A stretch of DNA of 64,000 nucleotides from Sipunculus nudus (Eukaryota > Annelida > Sipuncula > Golfingiida > Sipunculidae), in assembly GCA_026874595.1 (NCBI GenBank), contig CM049309.1:73270426-73334425 (forward strand), given 5' to 3'. Position 1 is the stretch's first letter; every line of letters starts with the position of its first letter. Below, piece after piece: positions 49,557 to 62,960 of this stretch. Below the pieces are notes generated by a model. The model was given only the letters and a program-made list of their open reading frames with translations. It was not told the origin of the DNA and did not search any database. Made by a program: the position numbers and the translations under genes.

Positions 49557-51042
49557 CAATAATTTATGTACTCGTGCAAACTATTTATAATAGGCAATAT
49601 ATATCAGATTTTGGCTGTACATCAGGAGCTTCATGTAATTAATCATTCTAATGACATAAAAACATATAAGGTAATGTGAAATTTCCATTTTAAGTTTCTT
49701 TTAATAAGGAGATTTTATTGGACTTAACCTCGGACTTGAGTTCTGGATGACTTGGATTTGAAAAAGGTGGACTTGGACTCAAACCTCAAGTTGGACTTGC
49801 CTGGACTTGCATTCAGACTCATCTAATGGTGAAGACTCCATGCACTACATCAGTGCCTACAGCCAACATAAACAGACTATTGTGAGTAGGCTCTTGTCAT
49901 GGCTACAAATGTTACCTGTTGATTCCACCTGAATATGATGATAATGTGACACGGCCTGAAAACACGCTCTGGGCCTGCCAGGAAATGATGTTTACATTTG
50001 GTAAGCAGATGACACTCACGCAAAGGTGCCCTCTCTCCAGATGAACATTACCAGGTGGTGGATGCGGAGAGATGCAGAGAGAGATGCCAGCAGCAGACCT
50101 CCCTGTCACATCACTTGTCAGGGTCTGTCTCGTAGGCAGTTGTAAATAATCAGATTCTTTTACACTGATCTGAATGGGGATAAAAAAGCCAGCTGTCACC
50201 AGTAACTGATCACCCGGCTGTGTCCATGCTGAACGATTACTGTTGATGTTAACGTACGGAGTGTTTGTATTAAAATGTCTAGCCGGTATAAAATGTTTCT
50301 ACTGATAGCCTGCAAGCTATAAAGGAGCAGCCCAGTGAGACTCAAGCAACTCAAACTCAGAACAATTTTATTTAGCAAAACCTGCGAGGCGGAATGTATA
50401 TAGCTGCTTTGGGCATTAAAGGTGCCCGTTCTTTTACCAGGGGTATCAGGTATACATGGAATACAGTGGTGTCTCGTGGAAATATAATACTGTCTGCGAA
50501 GACTCTACATTCTGAAACCGTTTTCACTGCCTAAACACTGCAGAAATAACATTGCAAGAGGTGCAATCGGTGTTTTGAAATACCATAAACATGGAGTCTT
50601 GCGCTTATATTGTAAATCAAGATGGCGACCAACAGTAAAAATTCTAATATAATTGTGATTCGTAATGAGTAAATCTTCCTTCTTTGATTCGAGATTTTGC
50701 ACACACACGATATCGTAACCTCGGCCATTTTGTCTCAATACAGTTACAGACACACTACGGTTATTTTTATCAATACTTAAAATACCTTTAAATCTCTGAG
50801 GGGTAGGACATAATCCTCTTGGTTCTAATTGAGTTTGGAGCTGAGGCGCACTGGTTCAAACCCCACCAACTACAGAGACAAAATTGATGAATCTGGATAG
50901 TAAATAAAAGAGATTATATCTTATGTCTTAGCAACTGGTGGTGATTTCTTGATTATTCCAAGTTGGCCATGTCCCTATAACAGTCAGAAGGTTTAATTGT
51001 TGTATATTTTTCTATTATATGGTTACACCGTCATCCTCATTC
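49557..51042. other. Non-coding, possible SINE trace
   Basis: No gene recognised. A box-B-like GGTTCAAACCC at about 50852-50863 without a clear box A may be a SINE trace. Confidence 0.4.
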
Positions 51043-51240
51043 CATGAGCAAATCCAGGGGGGGGGGGGGTTTCGAAGGGGTCATGAGCCCCCTTTTTTTC
51101 GGTCAAAGCAACCGTTCTTATCGGTTTCAGACCAATTTCGTAGCCTGGATCCCCCTTTTCGGGATTTGGGGACCTTAGGTTGTGTTATTAGTCCTACTGG
51201 GTAGGCCCCTCCATTTCCTAAATCCTGGACCCGCCCCAGC
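51043..51240 (+). mobile_element. MITE-like element, GCGGATCCAGG family (copy M2)
   Basis: Same orientation and internal order as M1: CAACC near 51110, a TAGCCTGGATCCCCC block, and an end of CCTAAATCCTGGACCCGCCCC. AGCAA occurs at both edges and may be a target-site duplication. The left terminus is damaged and carries a G-homopolymer. Confidence 0.6.
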
Positions 51241-51498
51241 AATCAACAGATATTGTTTTCTTCACAAAAGTGCTAAACATAGGAATGTATATAGCCAAAC
51301 AGTCATAACTCATGTCAGAAGGTGATATGTTCTACATCAGCCTGCTGAACATATCCAGTACCCATTAACAACAGGGTGAAGAGAGTGCAGCCTTGTGTTT
51401 AAGCCCTTGATCAGGGGTTTTAGCAGGGAGTTCATTCAAGGTCATGTACACAGATAACCTGAAATGCAGAAAACTCAATCGATGTCTTCGTATTCATT

Positions 51499-51686
51499 AA
51501 GGGAGGATCCACAACTTTGGGATGGGAAAGATTTACCCCTCTCAACATAATCGGAGAAGTTATTTAGCCTTCTCAATTTGCTTAAATTAAACTGATTAAC
51601 ACATTGCAGCAAACAAAATAAATCCTTTTGGTGGGGAGGGGGGAGGACCTCTTAACCTCTCCCCAAACCCTCTGGATCCACCCTGC
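51499..51686. mobile_element. Possible MITE-like element with GGATCCA termini
   Basis: The left end AGGGAGGATCCA and the right end's complement AGGGTGGATCCA form an 11/12 inverted repeat around about 160 bp of non-coding DNA. It may be a distant relative of the M1 family. Confidence 0.4.
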
Positions 51687-52949
51687 TCATGTAGTCGGCA
51701 GTGTCACGGTTATCATTATTCTGTTATCTGAGAAACAGCTAGACATTATTAACCCTGTGTCATTACTGGCTATTTATCATTATAAAGAGACCCATTCCAA
51801 GTTATTATTTTCCGAACATTGCAAAGTTTTAAGTTGTCTCTTCTTTGTTTTTAGTACATTAACCATGACAGTTTAATTCATGTTATTATCAGGAAAAACT
51901 ATTTATTATTGTTAAAATGTTTTGTTTTACACAGTACTACACAAAAGAGAGCGTGTGGCCTGTAACATGATCCGTGTATGAGTTAACCTGTCGTGTACTG
52001 AGCTGGTGTGTCCCGTCATTATCATAAGCCGTATAGCTGTCAGCTGCTGGAACCAAGTAAAGTCGAACTTCATCTTAGTCAAATAACCAAACAGTTTCCA
52101 ATTAAAGGGTTTGTAGTGCGGGTACTTGTGATCAGAAGATATTTTGTTTTTGTTTATAACAGCCCGTCTTCACTTGTCTTTAACTCACTACTGCTAACTC
52201 ACTATACTGTATGCATTATTAATGGTAAAGGTCATTTAGCATCTTTGTATCATTGTAAATATGATATTTGTGTGTATGTATATATGTATTGTAATGATAT
52301 TTGTGTGTATGTATATATGTATTATAATATAATACTTGAAAATGTTCCATATCCACTGCCAAATGGGAATGTGAGAAATATGTACTTTGCCTGATATCAA
52401 TTCATAATAGCATAAGAAATTTGAAATTATAAGTACATGTATATTGTGCATGATTGGGCCACTGGGTGAAAGGCAGGAGGAAGAATATCATATATGCTAG
52501 GTATTCTCCAAGAACTCATTTCAAATGAGTTGTGGATTCAGCACATGAAGAAAATGACAATTAAAAACGTATAATGCTTTCAGGTTGACCACAAGGAAAG
52601 ACGGCCGTCTCCTCGATCAGGAAAATGCAAGACCTTAGTGTTATGGTCTGCATCATGTATACAAATATAGTATGGAGCTTATTTGTTAATTAAACAAACA
52701 AAAAACAATGCTTAGCATGTAAGTCTTGTTATTCATATTATACTACTTTGCTATAAGGAGAAGCGCAAGGGACTATATTTAGACTCATCTGTAGCAGGGT
52801 ATATAAGTTAATCGCTGTGTGAATGCTTCCTAACTTTTTATCAGATTGTCTATATATGGGTCGCTTCCACTCTCCTTTTTCTGTGTCATAAATAACACCA
52901 TCAGGTGTTCCGGCTTCTTGGATGCACCAGATGGGTACCTTCCAATAAT
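51687..52949. other. Non-coding, no recognised gene
   Basis: A 128-codon frame at 52008-52394 includes a duplicated 38-bp TGATATTTGTGTGTATG-type segment (about 52260-52325) and has no recognised similarity. Confidence 0.4.
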
Positions 52950-53870
52950 AAGTGACCCATGGGTCACGATGCTCAGCTGACTAGGAAGACTTTCACAGAA
53001 GGATTTTTATAATCTGAATGCTGAATTTTGTAGATTGTGTCCCCCTTCAACTGAAGCATAGCTCGGTGGATATGGATAACAGAGACCTAATTTCAGATTT
53101 ACCAGGAGATTTTTCATGTCAAGTATGAAGATTCCAGGTCCAATTGTAACGATTTATTTAACGGGCAACCACATCTTTGAAGGTCTCAAAATTGGAGAAA
53201 AGATGTGTCAGGGGTTGCCGACTCGCAGGTTCTCTCATGAAACTCGAACTCAAGGCAGAAGTTAAGACGATGTTTAATCAATATATATATGAAAGCCGTA
53301 CAGGTTCGCACCATGCACATACACTAAAAATATATTGAAACAGCAGGGGTCGAGGGGAAGCCATCAGCCTCATCACGCAGACGCTGGGCTGGGTGGCCCC
53401 TTACGCAATCAGACCGGAGAGACCAGAACTAATAGTTAACGGCTGGACATCAGTGTACGCCTAGACCTGTATATGTATAAGTGTGTACTTTGTATCAGAT
53501 GCGTAAAAGTTAGAAAAATAAAATCAATCATGGTGGTGCCACGAGTCTGCAGGAACTGATGAAACACTCCATGATGAATATGCATGCAAAGAATCATGGT
53601 GATCAATGCATTAGTTATTCAGACACCGGAGCTTTTGTATCAAATTTTTAATTATTCTGGTAGGTTCTTCTGAGCCCAGTTGCTTGGAGGCTATTGGTAA
53701 CACAGACCTAATTTTAGGTTTTCAAGGAGATTTTTTTTTTTCATGGACCTCCCTGCATGTCAAATAAGATTCCGTGTCCAGCGGTTACAATTTGTGCCTG
53801 GTTAACGGATGAACAGACGGAAAAGAGTGATCGCTATAGCTCAGATGACTTTCAGTCAGCTGAGTTAAAA
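52950..53870 (+). mobile_element. Pearl/HINE-like element, family P2 (copy a)
   Basis: The 5' end has the perfect 16-bp palindrome GTGACCCATGGGTCAC (52952-52967), followed by sub-terminal CTCAGCTGACT (52972-52982). The 3' end is a hairpin (53840-53864) whose right arm holds AGTCAGCTGAG, the exact complement. Only about one core monomer is present (the GGTGGTGCCAC variant near 53535). A segment of about 310 bp, roughly 53206-53517, has no counterpart in the other P2 copy and may be a secondary insertion. No coding capacity. Confidence 0.75.
53206..53517. other. Extra segment inside P2 copy a, possible insertion
   Basis: The P2 sequence can be followed up to GGTCTCAAAATTGGAGAAAA and resumes at GGTGGTGCCACGAGTCTGCA. 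The intervening sequence is unlike any other P2 monomer in the window. No terminal repeats were resolved. Confidence 0.4.
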
Positions 53871-55604
53871 AATAACATCTCAAGTATAACCCTGGGCCAG
53901 CCTATCCTGGATCCCGTACCCTTAATTGTTCACCCAGGAATGATTGGCCATGCAGATGATTAACAGACCTGGGGGCAATTGAAATAGATCTGAATTGGAA
54001 ATGAATTGAAAACTGTGAGAATTAACTGACCCGAGGTTTGGGATGTCCAGCCATGGCTTTGATTGAAGCTAAGGGTCACAAAAACTATATTCTAAATAAT
54101 TTTAAGTATATATATTCATATTACATCAACAACTAAATATATAAATTATCCAATTTGCCATCAATGATTAAGATAATTTTTCAGATAATTCTTAAGATAA
54201 GAAACTGATGACAAGGAGGAAAAATAAATACAGCAAGAAAATGCAGACAGATAGAACAAGTGAGGCTTGATGCTTCATGCAGACACTTGGTAAGTCCCTA
54301 ATCATGATTGAAACACCTGTTGCTTGGAGCTGGCGGCATATATTACCTCACTGCCTGGAGAGATGTATATCAAATTTTTACAAAATCCTGCAGTAATGTT
54401 CTCAAGTAGTACAAGATGCAAGGTGGCGTGTTGTTGTTTAAGAGGCCATCAAAGGTATCTTGGGAGCTGACGCAAAAAGTTCGCAAAAAGTACGAAGCCT
54501 GGCTGAGAAATAGTGTTTACAACGGGGTGCACCTCTTCACCTTGCCTGCCCTGTTTATTACCCCAAACAGGTGGAACATGCAGTTCTGGTGCTTTTTTAT
54601 CACAGCACTGCGGCAGCGGAGGAGGTTTGCTGTAGCAGCACTGCATGGCTGACTGCCATGGTGCTGACAGATGGTATTTGCTTGCTGGCAGCCGGATTGA
54701 TGGATATGGGGTCCCTAATAAAGTATGTGTAGTGCAATTATCAAGCCAACACTTGTGGCACGGCACATCATGTTCCTTCTGTCTGCCACTATATCTTCCT
54801 TTATCGGTCTCTCCATTGGCACGTGTTGCCACCTCTCACTCCTCCTCGCCAATACAGCTGGTTTTGTTTTGGTATAACCATAATGATAAGATTTAACTTG
54901 TTGTTGGACAAAACCCACTTCGACTAACCCAGCATGTGAAAGTGAAGAAGACACTAACACCTCTTTTTCTGTAATACGCATATTATTTAATGATTATTCG
55001 TTTTACTTTAAAAAATGTGTGTATATGGTCTACTCTATATATTACTGTAACTGCACCAACCTGTCAGTCATTCCATACAAACGCCTCATTTTCTCTATAA
55101 AAAATATACATAGATCTGTTATGTGACACTTTCGACATCTTAGAATGTTTAATACTTATGGTGTATTTTGACATTATAAAGACCAAGTATATTATGATAT
55201 TACCTACAGTTCGGCTGATTCTTTTCTTAGTTTCGTTATTTAAAGCAAACTGATAAATATAAACGCTTCTTGGATGTCACATTACATAATTAATTAAAAT
55301 TTTAGATATACATATATTTTGTGTAATTACCACTATAGGGTGTTTATTTGATATATGGATATATGAAAAAAATAATCATACGCCTTACCTTTCTGTATAA
55401 AGTTTAAAATTCCTGTTTAGATACACATTATCTGACCAATCATTTAGAGCTTGACACGTTCAGGGTCCTCTTAGTGTGCCATTTCCATAATTTTCTCAAC
55501 TGCACCATCTGGGTGTGTGCCTGTCTCTTTGATCATTTTTATTTGTGTGCCAATTTGCATGTATTATTTATGGTGTTCCGCTTCCAGCAAACAGATCTGA
55601 CCAG
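53871..55604. other. Non-coding or unrecognised
   Basis: A moderately GC-rich stretch at 54416-54830 carries overlapping open frames on both strands (78 codons plus, 127 codons minus) that I cannot assign to any family. The rest is AT-rich with no visible feature. Confidence 0.35.
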
Positions 55605-56898
55605 ATATTTCTTGGCACCACAGGTGCCATGGAATCCCCAGACAATTAATCCCCCCCCCCCCCCCTTTAAGGATAGGCCCCCCATCTCCAGCAACAGTTA
55701 ATATCAGAGCACACTCATAGAAAAGGTCACTCTCACAGAAAAAGTCATGACCCAAATTTCAATATACATCATCCCCTAACCCATGTCTATGTATATGCAT
55801 AATATGAAAGAAATCTGTCCTTTAGGTTTTTTACTTATAACGCTAACAGTACTGTTAGGTGGCAATGATGGGATATTAAACGGCACGAAAACAAGTAAAA
55901 GAATAACAGGTGGCGCTACCAGTTTCTGGTACATGACAACACTATCCAAGATCTTCGATCAAGTTGATTTTTGGACCAATCAGTGCATCCCTTATTGAGA
56001 TATTAATGATTTTGTGCTATTTTCACCATATATGGCAATATTCAAGGTCAAGGCCACTCTCATAGGAAAGGTCATGACCCCAATTTAAAAAAAACATCAT
56101 CCCATAACCCATATCTATGTATATGCATAATATGAAAGAAATCTGTCCATTAGTTTTTGACTTATAATGCTCACAGTACTGTCAAGTGGCAATGATGGGG
56201 TATTAAACAGCACGAAAACAAGTAAAAGAATAACAGGTGGTGCCACCTATCTGGTACATGACAATACTATCCAAGATCTTCGATCAAGTTGATTTTTGGA
56301 CCAATCCATGCATCCCTTCTTGAGATATTAATGATTTTGTGTAATTTTCACCATATATGGCAATATTCAAGGTCAAGGCCACTCTCATAGGAAAGGTCAT
56401 GACCCCAATTTAAAAAAAACATCATCCCATAACCCATATCTATGTACATGCATAATATAAAAGAAATCTGTCCATTAGTTTTTTACTTATAATGCTCACA
56501 GTACTGTCAAGTAGCAAGTTTGGAGGTATTAAATGGCATGAAAACAAGTAAAGAATAATAGGTGGCGCTACCAGTTTCTGGAACATGACAACCCTATCCA
56601 TCATATTTCATCAACTTGATTTTGGGATCAATCCATGCAAGATTTCTTGAGATATTTAAGAATTTGTGTGATTTTCCCCAAAATTGGACCTATTCAAGGT
56701 CAAGGACACTCCTAGTCAAGGTCATGACCTCATTTTAAAAAGGCGTAGTCCTCTCACCCATATCTATACATATACCAAGTTTGGTAAAGATCTGTGAAAT
56801 ATTTTTTGAGTTATCACGCCAACAAGATTTATATGCGGCAGCGGCGGGACCGGTATGAAAACATAGAATCCCCCGACTTTGTCTGGGGATACAATTAG
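55605..56898 (+). mobile_element. Pearl/HINE-like element, family P3
   Basis: The 5' hairpin TGGCACCACAGGTGCCA (55613-55629) is followed by sub-terminal ATCCCCAGAC (55634-55643). Three monomers of about 327 bp follow, each with GGTGGCGCTACC or a variant (near 55907, 56236, 56561) and conserved blocks such as CAAGGTCAAGGCCACTC. A 3' hairpin (56868-56890) ends in GTCTGGGGAT, the exact complement of the 5' sub-terminal repeat, then ACAATTAG as in P1. A C-homopolymer lies at 55651-55665. No coding capacity. Confidence 0.78.
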
Positions 56899-57403
56899 CA
56901 TATATCACCAAATGTTAAAACTGCGGACTAATGCAAGCAGACTGATAAATAAAGGTGTAACATAATTATTTTTTTTTAAAACTTTATTACAGGACATGTT
57001 CATGTAAGTTACCATTTTTAAATGGAGCCACTACACTTTTGTGATACGTTAATTTATAACACATTTTCTCCCACCTCCTCCAGAGCAAAGTGCTATGTTA
57101 ACAATTAACAATATAGTAAGAGTGCACGTCCTCTGGGAATGTCAGCCATTAAGCTGAGTACTTTATCATTTAAAAATCATTCCACTACATATTCACAGTT
57201 CCTGCTGTTCTGGAATTTCTCACCTGTAAGTGGCGCTGCTGGAGTGAGGAATATTTATGACAGACACGCTCACACATTAATCTTCATTCAGTGTTATAAC
57301 AAACTGTACTTGTATGTACAAGTGTCACACAACAACCTGCATGGTGATGTGTACTTTCTCTTGTCCTCAGGCATAACTGGACACAAAACATCCATATAAT
57401 ATA
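56899..57403. other. Non-coding, no recognised feature
   Basis: Unique-looking sequence between the P3 element and the foldback element. The 86-codon frame at 57139-57399 has no recognised similarity. Confidence 0.4.
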
Positions 57404-57853
57404 CCACAGGTGCTTGAATCACTATTTGTGTTGATCTTGGTTTAAATAGTGTTCAATTTACCTTAACAACAATCCCCTACCGTTTAATGAGCTTTAAACC
57501 ATGTTATATCGTTGGCCGGTACTTGTTTATATATAATAGATACACAAGGCCGGCACCCAAGTCTGCGGACGGGTAGGCGATGATACAAGAAATCAATGGA
57601 AATTCCCAAATATTTCAAAGATTTTCGAGGAAAGAAACTTACAGTGGTCAAATGGCCAGTTCTTCTTTCTATAAAAGCATCAACAATTCCAATACACACA
57701 GTGTACCACGTGTAATGAGCTATTATATAAACAAGTACCAGCCAACGATATAACATGGTTTAAAGCTCATTAAACGGTAGGGGATTGTTGTTAAGGTAAA
57801 TTGAACACTATTTAAACCAAGATCAACACAAATAGTGATTCAAGCGCCTGTGG
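57404..57853. mobile_element. Foldback (long inverted repeat) element, 450 bp
   Basis: The left arm 57404-57537 and the right arm 57721-57853 are near-perfect inverted copies of about 133 bp with only a few differences (for example T/C near 57411, C/T near 57516, and a 2-nt indel). A 183-bp spacer separates them. The minus-strand 90-codon frame within it is a by-product. No target-site duplication was resolved. It could be a foldback transposon, a palindromic MITE, or a recent inverted duplication. Confidence 0.88.
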
Positions 57854-59579
57854 AGCAGGTTTCTGTGCTCTGGTATATACAATTTAATTGCATTATTACT
57901 AAAATGTTATTCATTGATAATAAAGGACTTGGGGTGGCATTTAAACCAATTTAAAGGTGCAACTTAGAAAAAGTGGAGTTTGGAGGTGCAATCTTGAAAA
58001 CCCCCCATAATCCACCCCTCCAAATTCAGGGAAATTAGGTAAGTGGTTTAGAGGTTGCATCTTTTAAAAGGAATAACTTTAATGACACTCAAGAGATTAT
58101 GTATACCTCAACCATCAAGGCCAACCAACATTCCTACTGTATCTCCTTCCCCCCCCCCCTTCCCCTCCTCCATTACTGATGCAGTTGAGTCTACATCATA
58201 AAATTCTGAGTCCAGGCTTCATGAGTCCAAGTCAGAGTCTGAGAGTTTAGAATCCAAGTCCACCTCCTTCGAGTCTGAGTCATCTTGAACCAGAGGCCAA
58301 CTCTGAGTCCAATAAAATTTTCGTACAAGTCCAATATTATAGTCTCCTTTTTTATAAAAAAATTAAAATGTAACTTTTAATAACCTTAGTCTTTTTTTAT
58401 GTTTGTTTACATGCCTTTTACTTAGAGGTTTAATTACTTTAGCTCCCTACCTAAAGACTGGTATATACAAACTTTTTTTGTGATAAGTTGTTAGTGTTTT
58501 GTATATTATAAATACCTTTATGGTATGTGATGGAACAAGTCCGAGTCCAGGACACTCGAGTCCAAGACCAAGTCCCAATGTAAAGTGGACTAAGGTCTGA
58601 AATCAAGTTCAAGTCTGGAATTGGGTCCTCCAGCACTGCCCCCCCCCCCCTCCCAGAACCCACCTTGAAGCATATCCACACAAAATTTTAATGGATCAGA
58701 ATCATTTCCACCTTATTACATTTATATCCTGCCCATTCACAAAGTTTTAGGGAAACTGATTCAGTGTTTTTTGTGTTGTCTCCTGAACATATAAATTACT
58801 ATCCAATAAACTTAAAGATATGGCTGAAATCACAGCCTCTCCAAGAATCTTTGACTACATGGACCATTACCTGAAAATATATCTTTTGTAAAACAATCAG
58901 ACAATAACTTACTTAATCATGTGAAATTATTACATTTACTTCTATCCAGGAGGTAATGTTTTCAGCTATGTTTGTTTTTTCCCATTTAACTAGTAAGTAC
59001 TGAGCAGATTTACACATGACTTGGTGAGGTGAGGTGGGTATGACATGGTATATACCATAGAGAATGTATTAAACATGATGACAATCTTGTACCAGAACCA
59101 GAATCACATTCCTCTGTGTATTATGTCTCTTGATTATCATCACACCATATCCAAACTAAATGAAATATTCATGCAATGAAAGGGCTATCCTTCGACCTAG
59201 TAATTTACCAGACACACATATATACCCTTGCGCTGAACAGCAGCAAAAGGAAAGGATTATGAAATACACTGGTACCTGCTTAAAGAACCTGACCTGCTTT
59301 CCTGCACATGCAGAACTTAAATGTACCTGTTCCAAGCCATTCACTCTCTGAAATAAGGAGCAAGTGCCAGTTAGAAAATTGATTTCTTTATTAAAATTTT
59401 AATAGATTATCAGATTATAAAAATATAAATCAACTGACAACTATATGCATATATCTAAATCATAATTAATACTGTGACATTCCATATTCCTGTAAATCAT
59501 TAAAAAATTAACATCACTTGAATATCATTCCAGATCTGACTGTGCATTGTTTGGTGCTAAAGATATAACAATTTAACAC
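57854..59579. other. Non-coding with C-homopolymers and a repeat fragment
   Basis: Poly(C) runs lie at about 58149-58159 and 58638-58648. GAGTCCAAGTC-type low-complexity sequence (58195-58320 and 58535-58620) looks like degenerate short repeats. A GGAGGTAATGTTTTCA-type repeat fragment lies near 58948-59100. No gene recognised. Confidence 0.4.
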
Positions 59580-59760
59580 AAGTGACCCATGGGTCATGAC
59601 GCTCAGCTGACTGGGAAGAGATTCGCAAAAGGAAATTTTATCACCAGAATGGTAGTATATACCCATTCAACTGAAGCATCAAACAGATTAACCAACAGGC
59701 CAAGATTTAGTCTGTATTTATATATCTCAAAAATAGAGAAAAATGTGTAAACTTTTAAAA

Positions 59761-60933
59761 CTAGAATACGGGTAACCGACAAGTGACTACATGTATCTGC
59801 CAAAATCGGATAGTGAGGCATGGATTGAGTGGCAAGGGGAAATAGAGTGAGGTATGTTGCATATTAGCATGGATGTCTGCAGCCTAAATGTGTATGTAGG
59901 TTGTGCCACCTACCACAAATCCAGAAAGCTGTCCAAGTTGTATACACCTGCAAAATTTTAGGCAGAAAAGTCAAACCACTACATGTATATGAGCGATTTT
60001 TGCCCATGGCAGACAAACAGACAAACACTATGCAAAAATCTTTGCAGGTAACCCCTCCAGTTTTGTGTATGATAAAGACCTATGTGAGATCTAAACACAT
60101 GCACAATTTTGGCCCAATCGGTCAAATGGTTCCTGAGATATGAGCTTGGATGTGTCCAGCGTTAACTAGAATGTAGGTGGCGCCACCTGTCATAAAATCA
60201 AGAAAGCTGTCCACGATGTATAAACCTGCAAAATTTTAGGCAGTTATGTCGAACCACTACAGGGAAATGAGTAATTTTAGGCCACGGCAGACTAACAGAC
60301 AGACGCTGTGCAAACATTGTTACAGGTGGCGCCACCATTTTTTGTGTATGTTACAGAGCTATTAAAGGGCTACATTTGTATAAATTTTATTTCCTGATCG
60401 GTCAAACGGTTCCCGAGATATAAGCTTGGATGTCATCAGCGTGAACGTGAACGTAGGTGGCGCCACCTGTCATAAAATCAAGAAAGCTATCCTGGATGTA
60501 TACACATGACGAATTTCAGGTGAATTAGTCAATTCACTGCAGAGATATGAGTGATTTTAACCCAAGGCAGATGAACAGATGGACACTGTGCAAACATGGT
60601 TACAGGTGGCGCCACCATTTTTTGTGTATGTTATAAAGCAATCCAAGGGCTACATTTGTATCAATTTTATTTCCTGATCGGTCAAACGGTTCCCGAGATA
60701 TGAGGGTTTATGAGTGGAAACAGACCCACAAATGGACACTGGATAGAGAGGAAAGGTCAGAGGTCAATGCAAATTGGTTAGGCACCATTTCACATGTGAC
60801 CCGATAATAGGTGTAAGTTTGGGAAAAATCGGTCCATTAGTCTCCGAGGAGCTCTCTGGAAACGAACGCCGCCGCGACAGAGGAACTCGGTCAAAAACAT
60901 AGTATCCGCAAAACTTCGTTTTTGGCGGATACA
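59761..60933 (+). mobile_element. Pearl/HINE-like element, family P1 (copy b), nested in P2
   Basis: It shares the start CTAGAATACGGG, the PuPy-rich 5' block, the alternating GGTGGCGCCACC half-units (near 60176, 60326, 60455, 60605) and the 3' hairpin ending GGCGGATAC with 15897-17641. It has fewer core dimers. It is flanked on both sides by family P2 sequence in an A-rich site, which shows it inserted after P2. Confidence 0.82.
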
Positions 60934-60945
60934 AAAATACAGGTG

Positions 60946-62960
60946 GCTCCACCAGTCTGCAGAAACTAATAAAAACACTTAATGGTCAATATCCATGCAA
61001 AAAATCATGGTGATCTCTGCATTAGTTGTTCAGATACTTCAGTTTTTGCATCAAATTGTCCATTATTCTGAAGGATACTTCGGAGTCCTATAGCTTGAAG
61101 GATATGGGTAACAGAGACCTAATTTCAAGTTTCCACAGGCACCTTTCATGGGCCTCCTTGCATGACAAGAATGAAGATTCTAGGTCCAGTTGTTGCGATT
61201 TGTACCCTGTTGACAGATAACCACATCTTTAAAGGTCTCAAAAAAAAGAAAAAAATTCGTAAAAATTTGAAAAAAAAATAGAGGTGGCACACCCAGTCTG
61301 CAGAAACTGATGGAACAGCTCATGATCAATATGTATGCCGAAAATCATGACCATCAGTGTTGTAGTTATTGAAATACTGCAGTTTTGGTATCAAATTTCC
61401 ATTATTCTGGGGGGGGGGGGGGGTATTTTGGACCCATACAGCTTAAAGAATATGGGTAACAGAGACCTAATTTCAAGTTTCCATGGAGACTTTTCATGGG
61501 TCTCCCTGTGTGTCAAGAATAAAGATTCTTGGTCCAGTTTTTATGATTTGTGCCCTGTTAACAGATGTTCATATCTTTAAAGGTCTCAAAAATACAGAAA
61601 AATTTCGTAAAAAAAAAGAACAAATACAGGTGGTGCCACCAGTCTGCAGAAACTTATGAAACACTCCATGATCAATATCCATGCAAACAATTATGGTTAT
61701 CTCTGCATTAGTTGTTCAGATACTTTAGCTTTTGTATCAAATTTTCCATTATTCTGATCTGTACTTTGGAGTGCCATAGCTCAAAGGATATGGGTAACAG
61801 AGACCAAATTTCAGGTTTCCATGGAGACTTATCATGGGTCTCCCTGTGTGTCAAGAACGAAGATTCTAGGTCCAGTCGTTACGATTTGTACCCTGTTGAC
61901 AGATAACTACATCCTTAAAGGTCTCAAAAATGGAGAAAACAATTCGTGAACATTGAAAAATACAGGTGGCGCCACCAGTCTGCACAAACTGATGAAACAT
62001 CTCATGATCAATATGTATGTCGAAAATCATGACCATCAGTGATGAAGTAAATGAGATATTGAAGTTTTTGTATGAAATTTTTGACTATTCTCGGGGGTAA
62101 TTTTGGGCCCCATAGCTCGAAGGATATGGGTAACAGAGACCTAATTTCTGGTTTCCATGGAGACTTTTCATAGGTCTCTCAGTGTGTCGAAAATGAAGAT
62201 TCTAGGTCCAGTCGTTACGATTTGTGCCACGCTAACAGATGACAGCATCCTCAAAGGTCTCAAAAATAGAGGAAAAAATCGTAAAAAATCAAACAGTACA
62301 GGTGGCGCCACCAGTCTGCAGGAACTGATCGAACATCTCATGATCAATATATATGCCAAAAATGAAGACCATCAGTGATGTAGTTATTGAGATATTGAAG
62401 TTTTTGTATGAAATTTTTTACTATTCTTGGGGGGTACTTTGGGGCCCCATAGCTCAAAGGATATGGGTAACAGAGACCTAATTTCTGGTTTCCAAGGAGA
62501 TTTTTCATGGACCTCTCAGTGTGTCAAGAATTAAGATTCTAAGTCCAGTCTTTATGATTTGTGCCTTGTTAACAGATGTTCACATTTGTAAAGGTCTCAA
62601 AAATAGAGAAAAAAATTCGTAAAAAATCGAAAAATACAGGTGGCGCCACCAGTCTGCAGGAAGTGATGTAACATCTCATGATCAATATGTATGCCAAAAA
62701 TCATGACCATCAGTCAAATAGTTAATGAGATATTGAAGTTTTTGTATGAAATTTTTTACTTTTCTGGGGAGTACTTTGGGGCCACATAGCTCGAAGGATA
62801 TGGGTAACAGAGACCTAATTTCTGGTTTCCAAGGAGATTTTTTATGGACCTCTCAGAATCCCAAGTTACAAGGTTCTAGGTCCAGCGGTTACGATTTGTG
62901 CCTGGTTAACGGACGGACAGACGGACAGACGGACGACGGACAAAGAGTGATCGCTATAGC
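60946..62960. repeat. About 337-bp tandem array (P2 core), 6 monomers
   Basis: Successive GGTGGCGCCACC-type boxes are spaced about 335-345 bp apart. Monomers share blocks such as CTCATGATCAATATGTATG, GGATATGGGTAACAGAGACC and GTCCAGTCGTTACGATTTG. They are diverged from each other, which argues against recent amplification. A poly(G) run lies at 61411-61422. Confidence 0.9.
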
